Assembly: GCA_954871525.1 (NCBI GenBank)
Contig: OX940868.1
Location: 9,414,056-9,478,055, forward strand
Length of the DNA stretch: 64,000 bases
Source of the DNA: Parietaria judaica
Taxonomy: Eukaryota > Streptophyta > Magnoliopsida > Rosales > Urticaceae
Direction: 5' to 3'
Below are positions 32,699 to 46,146 of this stretch, piece by piece (within the stretch, counting starts at the first letter, position 1; every line of letters begins with the position of its first letter). Under the pieces are notes generated by a model. That model was not told where the DNA came from, searched no databases, and was given only the letters and a program-made list of their open reading frames with translations. A program made the position numbers and the translations under genes.

Positions 32699-34794
32699 AT
32701 TTCCCACTTGCAGAAAGATGTCGGGATTTGAATTCCAGATTACAATCTTTTAGTACCTTCGGCCATTTATTGCCTTCCGATGAGTTCTTCCTTTTCAACA
32801 ATATCTTGTATTTTGATACTTCGTTTCTTACTCCGCTTCCGTTGCGAGTTCGGTGAGACCCTATAGGATTTTGCAGTGTTGGCCATGGGTTTTAATCTGT
32901 AAGTGAAAAGAGATGCCTAGTAAGAAATCGTCACCCCCAATCTACAAAACTTTGGTGATCCGATGTTTTATCCTATTAATGACAATTGAGAAATAACTTT
33001 TGGTTTTTTCTCTTAACTTGATTCCTTTACACATATACTACTTGGAGAGTGGCACAAACCATGGATTTGGTAATTCTGTTTTGCCATTTTCGAGTTTTCT
33101 GTTTTTCTTGGACCGAAATCATTGAATTAACCAAGTGTAACCATGTTACCAACTTGAGCGTGGCTACACATTTCATGATTCGTTCCATTACAAGGAGGCC
33201 CTGAGTTGTATAACTCCAATAAGGAGAGATGTACGCCATCTTGTTTAATCATTCCCATTCTACAAAGTCTGTGATTTACCTAAAAATAACTTTTATAACT
33301 ACCAGTTACATATAGCGTGTAATTGCTTTCAAAGTTTACCACTCGCTAGGTAATGAGCCATGATCTTGCTCAGGCATAAGAAATCTTATTTGCATAAATT
33401 TGTCTGTTCTTGAGAATTCAGTCCCACATTCCTAAGGTTTAATATTTACCATGTGAATCTCATAAAACGTGGGTCTGTTCGACCAGAGCTCTAGTAACTC
33501 CGGTCAATGTGATATAAGACTTCGAATTCTCCGAAGTCGAGAACCATTATTTTCTTTCTATCACATACTAGTCTCAGTCGTGTTACATGTGTCCCTGTTT
33601 CGCATGATGACACTTGACTAGGAACCATTTAAGAGAGTCATATCGTATGACAGTCTAGGGACCTTGTTTAAGAGTGATACTGGTATATCCTCTCGAATAA
33701 TGAAACTTGTCTTTGTATTACAAAATACATCAACTAAAACTCTTTAAAAATAATGTTTCGTACACTAGATTTGTTTGCTACTGCAAATATCTTATATGTG
33801 TCCAAGCACCATATAGATTCGGCCAGACAATATAATTAACATAAATGATTGAGCACGTGAATAACGTATCAATACTTTATCCAAAATACCGTTAATAGAT
33901 GAATTGGACTTCTAAGTGTGTGTCTTACAACTTCATGTGATCTGAATCAAATAGTTAGGATGATGACTCCCTTTTCAGCTACAATAGAGAGGTATTGGCT
34001 TTAGCTCTTGTTTAGAATCGCATCTGGTTTAAATAACAAATCTCTATCTAGACTGTCTTAATATTTACCCCACACGTAGTTTCACACTTAGTTTCAGTGG
34101 TCGAGTCTGTTACAATAGTTCATCTTGCCTTTTAAGACTAGTTGATTGTCCCACTGTTTAGACATAACATATTTTATTTCTCTTTTTCTGAATTTATTCT
34201 AGTCAGACTGGTGGCTATACATTTGAATGCCTTCAATATGTTGTCCGATAATACTGACAAAGAATTATCTGGTAATTAAGGAACACTTCCTTTTAAAATT
34301 TATATGACTGGATGTGTACATCTGATGATTTATATATTCCATTCTTATGTATTCAAAATACAGCTGGTAGTTCTTCCAGCTCATATTCGTAACATATCTA
34401 ATAGATCTTAATTCCTATCTCTAGTCTCACTTTAGTCTTTGTTGATAAATACTTTCATCAACTTCTCTATATAATTGGAGTTCATGTATATCTATTTTCT
34501 TATCACAAACATATCACACACATATGAATATTAGAAGATCGTTTTGCTCCCAGTGTTTCTTATACACTTGTATGGCGTTTAGGTACTTAATGAAACCAAA
34601 CAGGCTATCACATTAAGACATCGATTCATATTATGAGATGCTTGATATATACCGTTATTCGATCTGATCAACTTAGACAAGATGTATGTGAGCTATGTCT
34701 GTGAACTATTTAGGTTGTGTTAGTTACACATCCTCATTCAAGAACTTGAAAGACAATCTTTATACTTTTGCCAATTTTAAGAAATTTGGAAACT
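32699..34794 (-). pseudogene. Decayed 3' half of the old Copia pol
   Basis: This is where RT and RNase H should lie. Stops occur in all minus-strand frames and I recognise only short similarities, so no domain is reported. Nothing else is seen here. Confidence 0.4.
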
Positions 34795-34995
34795 TCAATT
34801 AAAATCCTTATAGACTTGGATATGGCAACGTGAGAGATAACATTTCATTTGCAGCCCATAAAACAATTCTGGTAGAACCATTTCATCCCAGTCTCTCATC
34901 TTATACGTCCACACATTGCCATCCATGTTCTTCTTTATGAAGATCCATTGACATCCAATGAGTTTTATCCCTTTGGTGCAATCACTAAGTCTCAT
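34795..34995 (-). pseudogene. Old Copia reverse transcriptase fragment
   Basis: The minus-strand reading RDCTKGIKLIGCQWIFIKK followed by MDGNVWTYK matches the start of Copia RT (IGCKWIFK...DG...YKARLV in the family). Just downstream, VAISKSIRILI in another frame continues the domain, which shows a frameshift. Confidence 0.7.
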
Positions 34996-36895
34996 ACTTA
35001 ATTGGCTTACATGAAGTCTATCTCAGATTTCATGGTCTTAAACCATTTACTTTCTCTCACAACTTCTTTATAAGACTTTGGCGTGCCATCACGAAACCGT
35101 TGAGTCCTTGCTTATTCGTAAGTCTAAGTATGTTCAACTTTTTAAGTGCATGGTGACTTCATTCAGATCCTTGCAGTGTTAGTGTATCATATGACAGTTC
35201 ATGCATTTCATGATGGACGTTGTTGGCAGCCAATCTAAAGTCCTCAACCATTTCGCGGTCTTGGGAATCATAGAGTAATCTGTCAATGTATCATTTCAAT
35301 TGTTCCTCTTAGTTCAATGATCCATATTCTTATAATAAGTATGATGTTGCTCCCACTAGCATTTTATTCAAGAACTCTTCTTTCTTAAAAGCTCTGATTG
35401 TACCATCAAACACTTTGTGGAGTTTTTCGGTCGTAGTAATAAAATACCCTCTCGTTACCTTAGGATATCTCATGAAAAAAATAGTTGTTTGGATCTGAGC
35501 TGAGACCACCTCTTGATGTGGATGTCGAAATTCAGAGAATTATTTATGACTTAATGGATTTCTCCCCAAAGCATATCTCATATGTTGTCATAAGAATCAC
35601 CGTTTGACGGAATACGTTAAGCGTGGTCGCTTTGAATTGAAAAGCTTTCCCATGGGGAGTTTAGGTTACGTCATCCCTTCAAATCATTGCTTGAACGTTT
35701 TATATTACGCGGTTATGTTTCTCTAAAAAAATATTCCTTAAAGGTTGATGTTTCCAGGGAGATCAATGATGTGACGACTCTTCGTCTCTCATCAAAGACC
35801 TTAAACCGACCGCATAAGATGTGCACCACATTAATTACATTAAACGGTTTACATTTATATTGTTAGACTGGTTTCTTTACTATATTTGTTTCTCTTGAAC
35901 CCTTTCAAGCAACTTAGATCTGCTTACTTAAAAGACATAGTCATACTCTCTGACAATCAGTAAAGTAATGTAGTACTCTAAGCCTCCCATTTTCCTTAAT
36001 GAGTAATGAGCTTCATACATCTTGATGTAATCAAGTCCAATACAGCATTCTATCTCTGCATGTCCCTTTGAATGAGCTGTTTTCAATTTGGGCTATATCA
36101 AATAAGATACACACACTTTGTAATATTCTCAATCAAACAAAACAAGGTGTCCATCTTAATGGAGCTTCTTAATGCGTTTCTTATTGATTAGTGATAATTG
36201 AAAAAATATGCTTGGGTGAGTGGGCTTTATCTTTAACCTCATATGTATCATGTTATTATTTAGGCAATATGTTCAAAAATATCAAAAGTCATTCATTCAA
36301 ATAATATGAATGAAACTAAAATAATTTTATTGATAATAACTTTGGTCTCAAAGAACAATCATAACTACTAACAACTTTTAATAGAAATGAACTAAAGTCT
36401 TCAAAATGACACTCATTAATTAAAGACTCTAGAAGTCATTTATTTCACTACTAATAATAATAGGAATAAATTTAAGACTCTAAAATGACACTCATTATTT
36501 AGAAGCCTCCATCAACTGCTTCGCTTAAAAAGTCAAATATGTAGGGGTTGTCGGCCTCAACAGGCGTGGCTTCCATTTTAGCTATGCTCCAACATGCCTC
36601 ACGTGTCTCATGTACTTCATTACCTGACAAAATAGAAAGTATAAACCACTTTATTACTTTGAGTTTGTATCTCATACTTAGTTAAATAAAACTAGGGACA
36701 AGCTATAACAATTATACCTGAAGATGAGGGATTTCCGTCCCTCTTCCTCTTCTTTTTCACTTCATTGTGCATCTTTCCTTTTCTCCTCTCATTTCTTTCC
36801 CAAACTATGTTCTGTTCGGCGATCAAAAGGATGTGAAGAAGATTATGTACGTGAACAGTGTCACCACACAAAATCATCTCAACCGTATCGTCGAA
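34996..36895 (-). pseudogene. Decayed integrase and protease region of the old Copia
   Basis: By position, integrase and protease should be here. Frames are heavily broken and I could not pick out the catalytic residues. No other gene is seen. Confidence 0.35.
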
Positions 36896-37199
36896 CTATA
36901 AGGTAAGATAATTCAGGATCACAAACTTTAAAAGTTGCGGTCCAACGAAAATGCATGTCGCGTTCGTTCTGTCAACCAGCGAAACCATTTTATCAAAATG
37001 TTCTTTGACAGACTGTGACCAATGCATCTTCTTTTGAAAGAGCCGACGCTTGATCTGGAACCTCTTGAACTTATTGATGTCTCTGTATCTACTTTCTAAG
37101 AACCTTATAATGTGATAGGTTCTAAGTGCTCGCACTCCTCTTCGACTCACGGTATCATAGATCGAGCATAAGTTTAGAAACATCAAGAGACAGGCTGGC
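36896..37199 (-). pseudogene. Old Copia gag, downstream part
   Basis: A minus-strand stretch with LSLDVSKLMLDL in one frame and FLESRYRDINKFKRFQIKRR in another resembles the middle of a Copia gag (helical, basic). It is the continuation of 38,385-38,566 across the inserted element. Confidence 0.5.
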
Positions 37200-38384
37200 T
37201 GTAACGCCCCGCTTTCTTGGGCCCGTTACTTCTTCGATGAAACTCGATTAGGTCCCGATATAAAAATATTTTAATAAAAAATATATAAGAAGTAAAATCC
37301 TTAAATATTAATAAAATATTTTATCTTCATAAATTATATATATTTTATACAACAAGTTTTCGGTACTAGCTCCGATTGAAAATAAAGTATGAGAACTCTT
37401 TGCATTTACAATCGTACAAAATAATTCATAAAAAATCACGAGATTGTTTTATCCAACGTATGCACTCATATATGCTGCACCACCGAATACGCTCACTCCA
37501 CAAATGATCAATTTTCACCCGATTTTGCAACAAAATTATAATGAGCTAATGCTCACCACGTAAAAGGTTTTTATTAGTCACAAAAATAATTTATGAACGA
37601 TCACATAAAAATGCATGTGCATTAATGTGATTTCATGTTATAGCCTTTTAAAGAATCATATATATAAATATATTTTTGGGCCCTGCATCGTACCAGCGCG
37701 CTTTTACACCTATAAAGCCTACGGGGGAGGGGGCGCGACCCTTACCAAGTCAGCCCACGGCGAAACATCTCTGACGTACCATTCGGAGACTACCCGTATC
37801 GATACAGTTGGTGGCTCGTGTACAATGTACCCTTCAGAGACTAACCGTCTCAGGACAGCAACACGATGAGACTAACCGTCTCGGTATGGCGCAATTTTGT
37901 AAAAATGTCATATATATATATTATATCATTATATATTTTATGTATAAATGCTCTTGTTTCTTCAATATGCTCCAATCGCAAACGCAAAGTTTACCTTCAA
38001 TAGGTAAATTGCAACAATAAAGCCATGCAAACACGTCGCATAATCGACGTACACATTTAAAAGATAATCTGCATAATTATAAACAACATAATTGTTCAAA
38101 CACTTAATTCACACAACACACAATCAGAATTCACACATCACTAAATTACACAAATTATATTATTGTTGTGCTGCAGTGAGTACTTTTACGTACCTTACAC
38201 CTTGTGAGCTCTCGCTAATACGAGTTGGTACTTCCTCCAAATATAGACGTCCTGATATTTTAATTAAAATATCAATTTTCACGATGTCAGCCCGATAGAC
38301 ACGGAGAAAGTTTCATAACCTTACTTGTACTTTCTTATGTTATTTCTTGTGATAATAACGGGCCCGAGAGAGCGGGGCGTTACA
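37200..38384. mobile_element. 1.2-kb insertion with 29-bp inverted ends inside the old Copia gag
   Basis: The ends read TGTAACGCCCCGCTTTCTTG and, inverted, TGTAACGCCCCGCTCTCTCG, alike over about 29 bp. No transposase is present. A GC-rich middle (37,680-37,890) repeats GAGACTA(A/C)CCGT three times. The flanks (GGCTGGC and GTGACAT) give no convincing target duplication. TG...CA ends would suit a solo LTR, and the long inverted ends a non-autonomous DNA transposon. I cannot decide between them. Confidence 0.7.
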
Positions 38385-38566
38385 GTGACATACCTATAGT
38401 GGATATCCCAGTCCTCTTGAGCTCCCAGTAGGCTGGGGCAGTCTACTGTAACCTTTTTGACCATATGCAACCAATTTTCTTCGTAGAGTGCACTCCTCAT
38501 ACTCTTATACCAATCATTAAAGTTCCCACTGTGTAGCGGGTATCTTTTAGTTACCTTCAGAAACAT
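38385..38566 (-). pseudogene. Old Copia gag, N-terminal part
   Basis: The minus-strand stretch contains SGNFNDWYKSMRSALYEE and LLGAQEDWDIHYR, the typical Copia gag start (G-N-[YF]-x-x-W...; E-x-W). The reading frame is cut by the insertion at 38,384. Confidence 0.75.
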
Positions 38567-40089
38567 TCCCCTTGCTCACATAACCGTTACGAAAGCCTAA
38601 TAGCAAATTTGTTAGTTGAGCATAAATACATAATAACACTAAAGGAATTTTAATAATGCTATTTTTCATTAATAATAAATACAGTAACCCTCATATGACA
38701 TTATCACCACTGACATAGAGTAAAATAATATTTATACTGATATCTCATATAATCTCTACTTAGTGATAGAATAAACTACCCTTTTACTCTGAAATCTGTT
38801 GAAGATCTAAGAAGTCCTTATTTTCCTAATCCTATTAGGGTTTTCGAAAGGTTCGCAAAATACCTTAACATCTCCAGTTGTCTAATCTTATTAATGTTTA
38901 CTGGTCAAACACCACCCTACTTTGAACCGGCGAACAGCAAGGTCCTTCGCGCCTTCTCAAAATCGAACCGAGAATCCATCCTACCCTGGTAGGTCTGTCC
39001 ATAATGATCGAGAGCTTGACGAGGGTCCAACATTGGAAGATTGTACACTTGATATTCTTATTGAGGGGTTTTAATTAAACTAACCAAATAGTTTGTTCCA
39101 GTTCCATTAAAACATCTTTAACACTAGACTAATAATTATCAAACATAATTTAGACAAAAAAGCTATCCTAATCAAAGACTTATCTAATAAATCTTAATGT
39201 TTCTAATTAATCCAATTAACAATCATATAATAAATTGATAAAGTAATCAAACAAGATCAAATTTATTCTAACATTATTAGTTAAATAACTTTAATTTATA
39301 ATGCAACATGAGATTTTAATTTCTTATTTACTAACATGATGATTTCTATAACAACTAAAATAAATTAAAGGACTTAATCAAAAGAAGAAAAGACAATTAA
39401 AATCTTATGATTTCCATATTAGAGATAATTTCATAAATTATTTTCCGGAAAAATTAGAGGTTAATTACTCTAATTACATTAATAAAATTAACCCTACAAT
39501 ATGACCGGTGACCCAATCTGACCGGTGGGCTGGCCCTAATTGGGCAAGCTCGTGGCTCTAGGCTAGAAGCATGTGGCTGCCTAGTAGGACAAAAGCCCGT
39601 GGGCTTGGCAGCCCTTGTGGCTCACGTGGGGCCTGAAGCCTGTGGGCGAGGCCAATTGGCCTGGGCGTGGGCTGACCTCATTTGGGTTGGAACCCGTGGG
39701 CAAGGGTGTGGGTTGGGCCTGGAGCAATTCCATGCCCGTATGGCTCGGCCAAATTAAGCCCATGGCCCACAAACCATAGGGCATCACGCCAAGGGTTTTG
39801 GCCATCTTTACGATGGTCGTGAGCACGCCGTCGTGGTGGCGGCGCGAAGAAAACCGCGTCGTCGGCACTTGAATTCGCTGTTTTCGCGGCCAAATTCCCA
39901 AAATTCACAAAGAGGGTAATTTTTTTATAAAAAATACATTTAACCCAATTTTGTAATTCCGACGATTTAATTTTCACAAAATTATTTTGAGCCATAAACG
40001 CTCCCACTAAATTTTCGGAACCTCTAATCAAACATTAAAGAATAATTCTAAACTGAAAAATTCAATAATAGCTAGTCACCAAAGAGTTA
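38567..40089 (-). mobile_element. Leader of the old Copia with GC-rich block
   Basis: There is no coding region. Between about 39,520 and 39,860 is a GC-rich block with repeated GCCCGTGGG and GGGCC words, in an otherwise AT-rich leader. The leader of the truncated element at 9,465-10,629 has a similar block. Confidence 0.55.
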
Positions 40090-40101
40090 GCTCTGATACC
40101 A
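40090..40101 (-). promoter_or_regulatory. tRNA-Met(i) primer-binding site of the old Copia
   Basis: The minus strand reads TGGTATCAGAGC next to the right LTR, a perfect primer match. Confidence 0.92.
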
Positions 40102-40102
40102 T

Positions 40103-40793
40103 TGTTTGGTTTTTCCTAGGATTCCAAACTTCCCGGATGTGGAAAATGAATATCTTGGAATCCAAGAAAAGAATACAATCGAGATGACATAGCGAAATCA
40201 AAATAATACATACCGGTTTGAGAATATATTCGCGGCAAAACACTCCTTACTTTAAACATAAACAGATCTTCACGTTGTTCCCGTGATGATGATGCGCCTA
40301 GCCTTTGCTCCACGTCGATTACAAGCCGCTCAAATGTTTGTTCTCTACGTATTCCACCACGTCGACAATCAAAATACCTTTATGGACGGAAATCACCCAC
40401 TCTGAACACTAGTTCTTCGATGATTATTACAACACGAACAAAACTCTCATGATGCTCAAGAACTTGAACTCTCTCTACGTGAATGTTAATCTATGAATAG
40501 TGTTTTGGTGATGAGAGAATGATTAATTCAAATTTTAGGGCTAAGGTTTTCTTAAATAGGCATACACACATTAAATGTGTATCTCTCTATTAAGTTAGTT
40601 TCCTATTTTACATGATTTCATTATATAATAGGAAATAAGATAATATGTAATTAATAGGTTTTATTATCATATAAGTCAAACCTCATTAATCACACGATTC
40701 TCTAATAAATACATGAATCAACTCATGTAACTTACGTGAGCCCGGTTGGGCAATCCCAAAAAATTGGGCAATTATACCGCAACGTTTCTAACA
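40103..40793 (-). repeat. 5' LTR of the old Copia
   Basis: It starts TGTTTGG and ends TCTAACA on the plus strand. It has a small insert (CGCGGCAAAACACTCC, about 40,230) absent from the left LTR. Confidence 0.85.
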
Positions 40794-40925
40794 ACTTTAC
40801 TAAGATTTTTTAAACCTTGCCAACATAGAATGTGGAGAATTCAGCATCAGAACTAATCAGAAAGTTTGCTTCAAAATTTTTGAAGAACGACTATATTACC
40901 GTCTCAAAATTCAACATTTATTCCA

Positions 40926-40933
40926 TATATAAA
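40926..40933 (+). promoter_or_regulatory. TATA box upstream of the unknown ORF
   Basis: TATATAAA lies about 140 bp before the ATG at 41,068, followed by an A/C-rich, leader-like stretch. Another ATG at 41,064 in a different frame would open a short upstream ORF of 22 codons overlapping the main one. Confidence 0.45.
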
Positions 40934-41067
40934 CCTCAATTATTTCACCTCATTCTTAGTTCAAACACAATTGTCCCATTCTCTTCTAATAAAACTCGAC
41001 ACTTTTCATATCAATCACTGATTCTCCTTAGAATAGATCCATCAAACCTTTCAACAAATTTTGATGA

Positions 41068-41529
41068 ATGGATGTTTTAGTACACGTATCGGAGCCTCCA
41101 CCTATGGTCAATATTTTGAGCGACGACGATGATGATCATAATGTGGCCGAGGATACTGTAGATTCTCCTTGGGTATACTCGTCGTTTTCCGTACGACCAC
41201 AACCCATCCGTCGACAAACAATTAGCGAAAACCATCGCCATCCACCTCCGAGCTCGGCGACACCATCTAGTTCATCATTTTCTGTCAAAATATATCCGAC
41301 GAGGAGGCTTTTGTCTCATAAGTTAAACTCCTTATGGGTTACTGTTTACGGCCCAATATACGTCTAGAAAGATGGACTTCAAAAAAATTACAAGTTTGAA
41401 TTAGCAAATGGTGCAGACATAGTGTTCCGAAGAACCTCCAAGATTGCTCGGTTCTTCTACGCGGTCACACTAAGTGTTGTACTTGTCGTCGCATCAAAGT
41501 ACCTACTGTTTGCTAGTTTGGAAAAGTAG
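41068..41529 (+). pseudogene. Unrecognised ORF with an in-frame TAG, spanning the start of copy 2
   Basis: From the ATG at 41,068 the frame is open for 99 codons, with an acidic run (SDDDDDH) and a Pro/Ser-rich part (PPPSSATPSSSSF). It meets TAG at 41,365-41,367, then stays open for 53 more codons through a hydrophobic segment (FFYAVTLSVVLVVASKY) to the TAG at 41,527-41,529. The continued openness, TATA box and leader suggest a real gene with one nonsense change, or two exons read through. I do not recognise the family. Confidence 0.35.
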
Positions 41530-43930
41530 ATAATGTTTTAGAAGTCATTTAATATGTTATTTTAAGTAAGTTATTATTTTATTTAGAAAATTACCTAGTT
41601 TATTTATGAAGCCGAAGAACGAGCTAAAAAGAAAGCGCTCAACACCGACACGTTTACTATTATTTCAATCCCGAAGATTACTAGTTTTTTTTTGATGTAT
41701 TAGTTTATGAACTTTCATGTTCCGATGTTTTTACCATTTCAGAAATCAATAAACGAATTATTTTTCATTCCCGTCTTAAAATAATTTCAAGTTATCGGTG
41801 GGAAATTTTGTAAAGCTTTTAAATATTTAGGTTGAAAACTAAAATTTAATGTTTATTCAGGAAAAAATAATGAATATTTAGAAATATAAATTAAAATATA
41901 AAAAAATCGAAATGAGCATAAATGAAGACATAGATTAGCTAACAACTACAATACTATACTAAAGTGGATGACGTTAAAAACCAGCATCAAACTAAGGATT
42001 TCTTCCCATTGTTACTATTCTTATAGCATCCATTTCATGAAGCAAAAATTGACTGAATTGTCCCTCACCGACCATCCATGCCAACAAAAAGAAAAACAGC
42101 TTTGTTAAAAAAATGATGGAAGTCCTAATTTTCTCACCTAAACTAAAATAATCTGTAAAAGAGGATTTTCTTTGGTTTCATTAGCCCGTTTAATTTGCAG
42201 AACACAAACAAGAGATCCATATTTGAAGTAAAGAACATAAAAGACAGTAAATCACTTTTTCCTAACAAAACGTGCAATGTTTAACAAAACAAAGCAATAA
42301 ATGTTCGACCTTATTATTCCCCCGTGAATCGAATTCCCTTGAGGATCGACATAAAGAGAGTAGAGGTCTTGTATGATTTCTTCCCCATGGGCTTGGGCAG
42401 AGACGAGCCCTCGATACTTGGAAACCTTAGGCTAATCCATAGATGAAACAAACTATTCTCCACTCAGATTAGAAGTCAACCCTAAGGTGAAAAGAAGAAA
42501 TAGAAATGAAGAAAGAAGTCAAAAAAACTTACTGCGACAATTGATGGGCTGGAAAAATCCCCTGGACGAGGATGGGTAACATCAACGTCGAATATTATGG
42601 TACGTGCCTCAGTCACAACTGGAAGAACCCTTCTCATTACATCTTGCAACACAGTGTTCCGACCACCGACGTAAAAAAAATTCCATTTACTCTTTATTCA
42701 AGTTTTGAATAAAATATAGACGTAAAAAACAAAGAAGCAAATGGGGCAATAATGGAAATAAATCTTGACGTTGATCTTCAATGATAAATTAGCAAGGTAC
42801 TACTCGTTATACTTGCCAACTTGCTTGAGCTGACAACATTGTGTGACTAGTCCTAGCTCCGTCTCACAAATTCGTTTTATCTTCCCTGAAATTAGAAACA
42901 AGGCACTCTTATAATCACAAGCTCTGGGCTCATATTATTTGACTTTGAACTCACCATAAGTTCCAGAAATTTCATGCAATGTAATGATAGGCAACTGTAG
43001 TTGCTTCCCGTTAGATGACTTCAATCTTTTTTCATTGAGCTTTACCAGAATATCCTCAATTTCTATTGGATTTGCAGAGAATATATGAATTACTGGTACA
43101 GACTTAAAAGCCTTCCGAGTTATCAAGAAAAATCAATTAGTTAGTCATGCAAATTCAATGATACTTATAATAAGGATACAAGAGGGCTAGATTACATTCC
43201 AAACATACCATGCCTCTCTTGGTACACATGCTGACAAGATCGGTGCAAAAATGACGCACGTAGTGTACGTTCCGATCAGAGAAGTTTACACGAGTCAAAA
43301 AATCCACTTTTCCGCCATTTATCATTTTCTAGCATAATAAAATTTTAAAATAACTAAGCCACAAATTCATTAAATGAAGATCAACAATTACCACATCTTT
43401 CACATGAAATGGAGCAAGAATAAACATCATATTAACGACAATCGGAATATAGTCATGTCTCTCCATCTAACTTTATCAATCATATTCCATGCTCCATGGG
43501 GTTCTCCTTTGAGTTTGGACCAGTGCCGTGATATAAGAGCTGCATGCTAAACTAAACAAAGCAGATTGTCATATCAGTTAGCCACACGATAAAGATAAAT
43601 AAATAAAAATAAAAATAATTTGTACCACTGGTGGATGCAAAACTCGAGCATCCACTGTGGCCAAATCTCCAGTTATATTAATTCCAAATTGGTTGACGAC
43701 ATTTTTACTGTTGTACTCATTTGCCGAAATCATTTTCTTTATGTTGCGTTCTCAATTAGTAAGGCGTTGGCATGTTGCTCAAAGAATAATTCGAACTTGT
43801 CCTTTGTTCAATTTACTCGTATACTTTTCTCTACCTAATATTGTGCATATCTATAAAGAAAAACATATTAGAGGCAAAACTGAAATCACCAAGTCATATT
43901 CAAAAGTGGTATATTTTTAGTTATATTAAA

Positions 43931-44503
43931 GGGTTAATTGCGGCGAAAATACCCAACTTTTGGTCAAATTCTCTACTGTGTATACAACCTCCGTAAATGG
44001 CAGCAAAAGTATCCAAACTTGACATTTGGGAGTTGACCGAGAAAATCCACCTATGTGGCAATCAGCCTTTGGTTATTTTTATTAAACATATTAAGCAATT
44101 TCATTTCACTTGTGAACCGGATCGGAGGCGGAGCTTGAGTGAACCGTGAGCGGTAATTTTTTTCTTTATTTATTTTATTTGATCCACTTTTCTAAAATGA
44201 ATAATTATATTTCATAATAAAACTAATAATGAATATTTAAATTTAAATATTCATTATTGGTTATTATAAAAAAAAATTAATTTTTTTTAAAATAATATTT
44301 TTAAATCATTTAATAAAATAATAATTACATGGCAGGCCACGTGGCAGCCAAGTGCCATGTGGCAAAGGCTGATTGCCACATAGGTAAGCTTTCTCGGTCA
44401 ACTCCCAAATGCCAAGTTTGGGTACTTTAACCGCCATTTACGGAAATTGTATACACAGCAGAGAATTTGACCAAAGGTTGGGTATTTTTGCCGCAATTAA
44501 CCC
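43931..44503. mobile_element. MITE, Mutator-like (copy 2)
   Basis: This is the same insertion as 2,556-3,127, with the same TATATTAAA repeats (43,922-43,930 and 44,504-44,512) and one extra A in an internal poly-A run. Confidence 0.9.
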
Positions 44504-45018
44504 TATATTAAATAGACAAGCAGGAGTACCTCTCACAAATATACTGCGCCATTAAAAACTCTCTCCTTTTTAAATTTTTTAAGCTATATCATGCAAAATG
44601 CAATAAGCGACACAAAAAATTAAGAAAAAAAAAATAGAATAACATTGTTACAACGTACTCACATAATTTTATTTACTGGCTCCACAGATAAGCCAACGAC
44701 CTTGTATGTTCTCTTATAATTCAAGTGAGTGCCCATTAACTTCACCGCTTTCAAGAATTGTTCAACCTGCAAAGATATAAACTTATTATTACTCTTGAAA
44801 TAGGCATTTCTGCAACCAAACACACTAAGAAATATGGGTCTACAGAACTATAATATCACAGAGTCATACAGAAAAAAAAACAACATTTTTAAATGCAGGA
44901 TAAGTACCTTGAGTCGGTCTTGCTCTCTCAACTGAGCCGATGCATACTTAAACTGGGATATTTAAGAACAAAATGAGTAACTAGAATAGCCTCATAGAAT
45001 ACCCTAGCTGACACATCT

Positions 45019-45021
<3 letters not shown>

Positions 45022-45049
<28 letters not shown>
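45022..45049. repeat. (AT)n microsatellite, 28 bp in copy 2
   Basis: This is the counterpart of 3,648-3,665, longer by 10 bp (five AT units). Confidence 0.95.
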
Positions 45050-46146
45050 GGGGAACACGATGTTCAACTCAACCCAAGGAGTTATACATAAATTAAATGT
45101 TGTAAATAAATGTTTAACAGAAAACATACCAACATTCAGGGAGAAACCCATTTGGGTAGGGCGAAAGAACTGGTAAAACCCCTTCCATTATTTGATTCCA
45201 TCGCCAAACTCTCACTTGCCCCCCAGTGAAGGGTCAAAAAACGATCTGTCCACGATTGTATAATTGTAGAAGCATAAAACATACATATTAGAACAATACC
45301 ACCCTTTCAACCAGGAAAAAGAAATAAAAACTCACAACGAACTTGAGTGATGGAGCTTGTCGTAAAACGTCATCCAGGAGTTGGATTGTTTCTTAAAGAA
45401 AATCCGCCTGCCTGCCTTGAAGAAACTGCCGCAGCTCGGAGAGGTCAGAATTTTAAGCCAGCTTCAAAGACACCTTAAATTCACAGACCGAGCGTATCCT
45501 GAAGTTATAAATGGAACTGTAAGACTAAGACATGTGCGGAATCAAAATGAGCTTTAAGAAAGTCATCCATATTCCAAGATATCTAGTATGAGCATAAATC
45601 CGTGCCGCATCATCGTCTTCATTCAGAGTAATGATAAACTCTTAAACAAACGGGAGCTCACCAACAATATACCATATATTCCTTCCATCATACGCTAGAA
45701 AATTTCTACCCAAATGCGATTGACTATACAACTGTTCAAGATGATTAATCAGGCTATTGACTGTCTTCGAGATGACCTCAAGAATATTGGAGACCTTGTA
45801 CAAATATCAATAATAATATGTCAAGAGAATAATGAGAGAATTAAACCATAAACTCCAATAATTATCTTGCACAAAAATTAAATGTCCTGTGAATATACAT
45901 AACTGTCAATGGATCGCTAAAGGGCTCAAATGTACACACGAAGAAAGCTAGTGTCTCCAATGCATATATACCAAATAACATATGATAAACAAGAATCTTT
46001 GGCCTCTCAGTGAATCGGGGCCTTTTAAATTTCGAGGCATTGGGAAGTGGCCTGGCCGTTGGGCCGGGCCTGACCTAATAAATGGTAATTCGGATAAAAA
46101 ACGGGTATTACATCGGCAGAGATCACCAATAAAAATTAAGAGGATT

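Larger units (their letters stand above)
32024..40793 (-). mobile_element. Old Copia retrotransposon with diverged LTRs
   Basis: LTRs of 675 bp (32,024-32,698) and 691 bp (40,103-40,793) share long stretches such as ACATACCGGTTTGAGAATAT and CCTAGCCTTTGCTCCACGTC, but differ at many bases and indels. A Met-tRNA primer site beside the right LTR and a purine tract (AAGTGGGAAA, minus strand) beside the left one show minus-strand orientation. Internal coding is reduced to gag and RT scraps. The flanking 5-mers (GCCTT and ACTTT) do not match, so the target duplication has decayed or one end has moved. It is much older than the 10,677 element. Confidence 0.88.
41975..45834 (-). pseudogene. Decayed Argonaute gene (copy 2)
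   Basis: This is the same relic as at 600-4,450, with the same block order, the same stop in place of the conserved Trp and the same embedded MITE. It died before the duplication. Differences from copy 1 are scattered single bases (for example Ile to Thr in the MID-side block at 42,935-43,126) with no sign that either copy is under coding constraint. Confidence 0.87.

Noticed and set aside
32019..40798. 5-bp target duplication of the old Copia
   Set aside because: The flanks read GCCTT and ACTTT. Two mismatches in five bases is no evidence.
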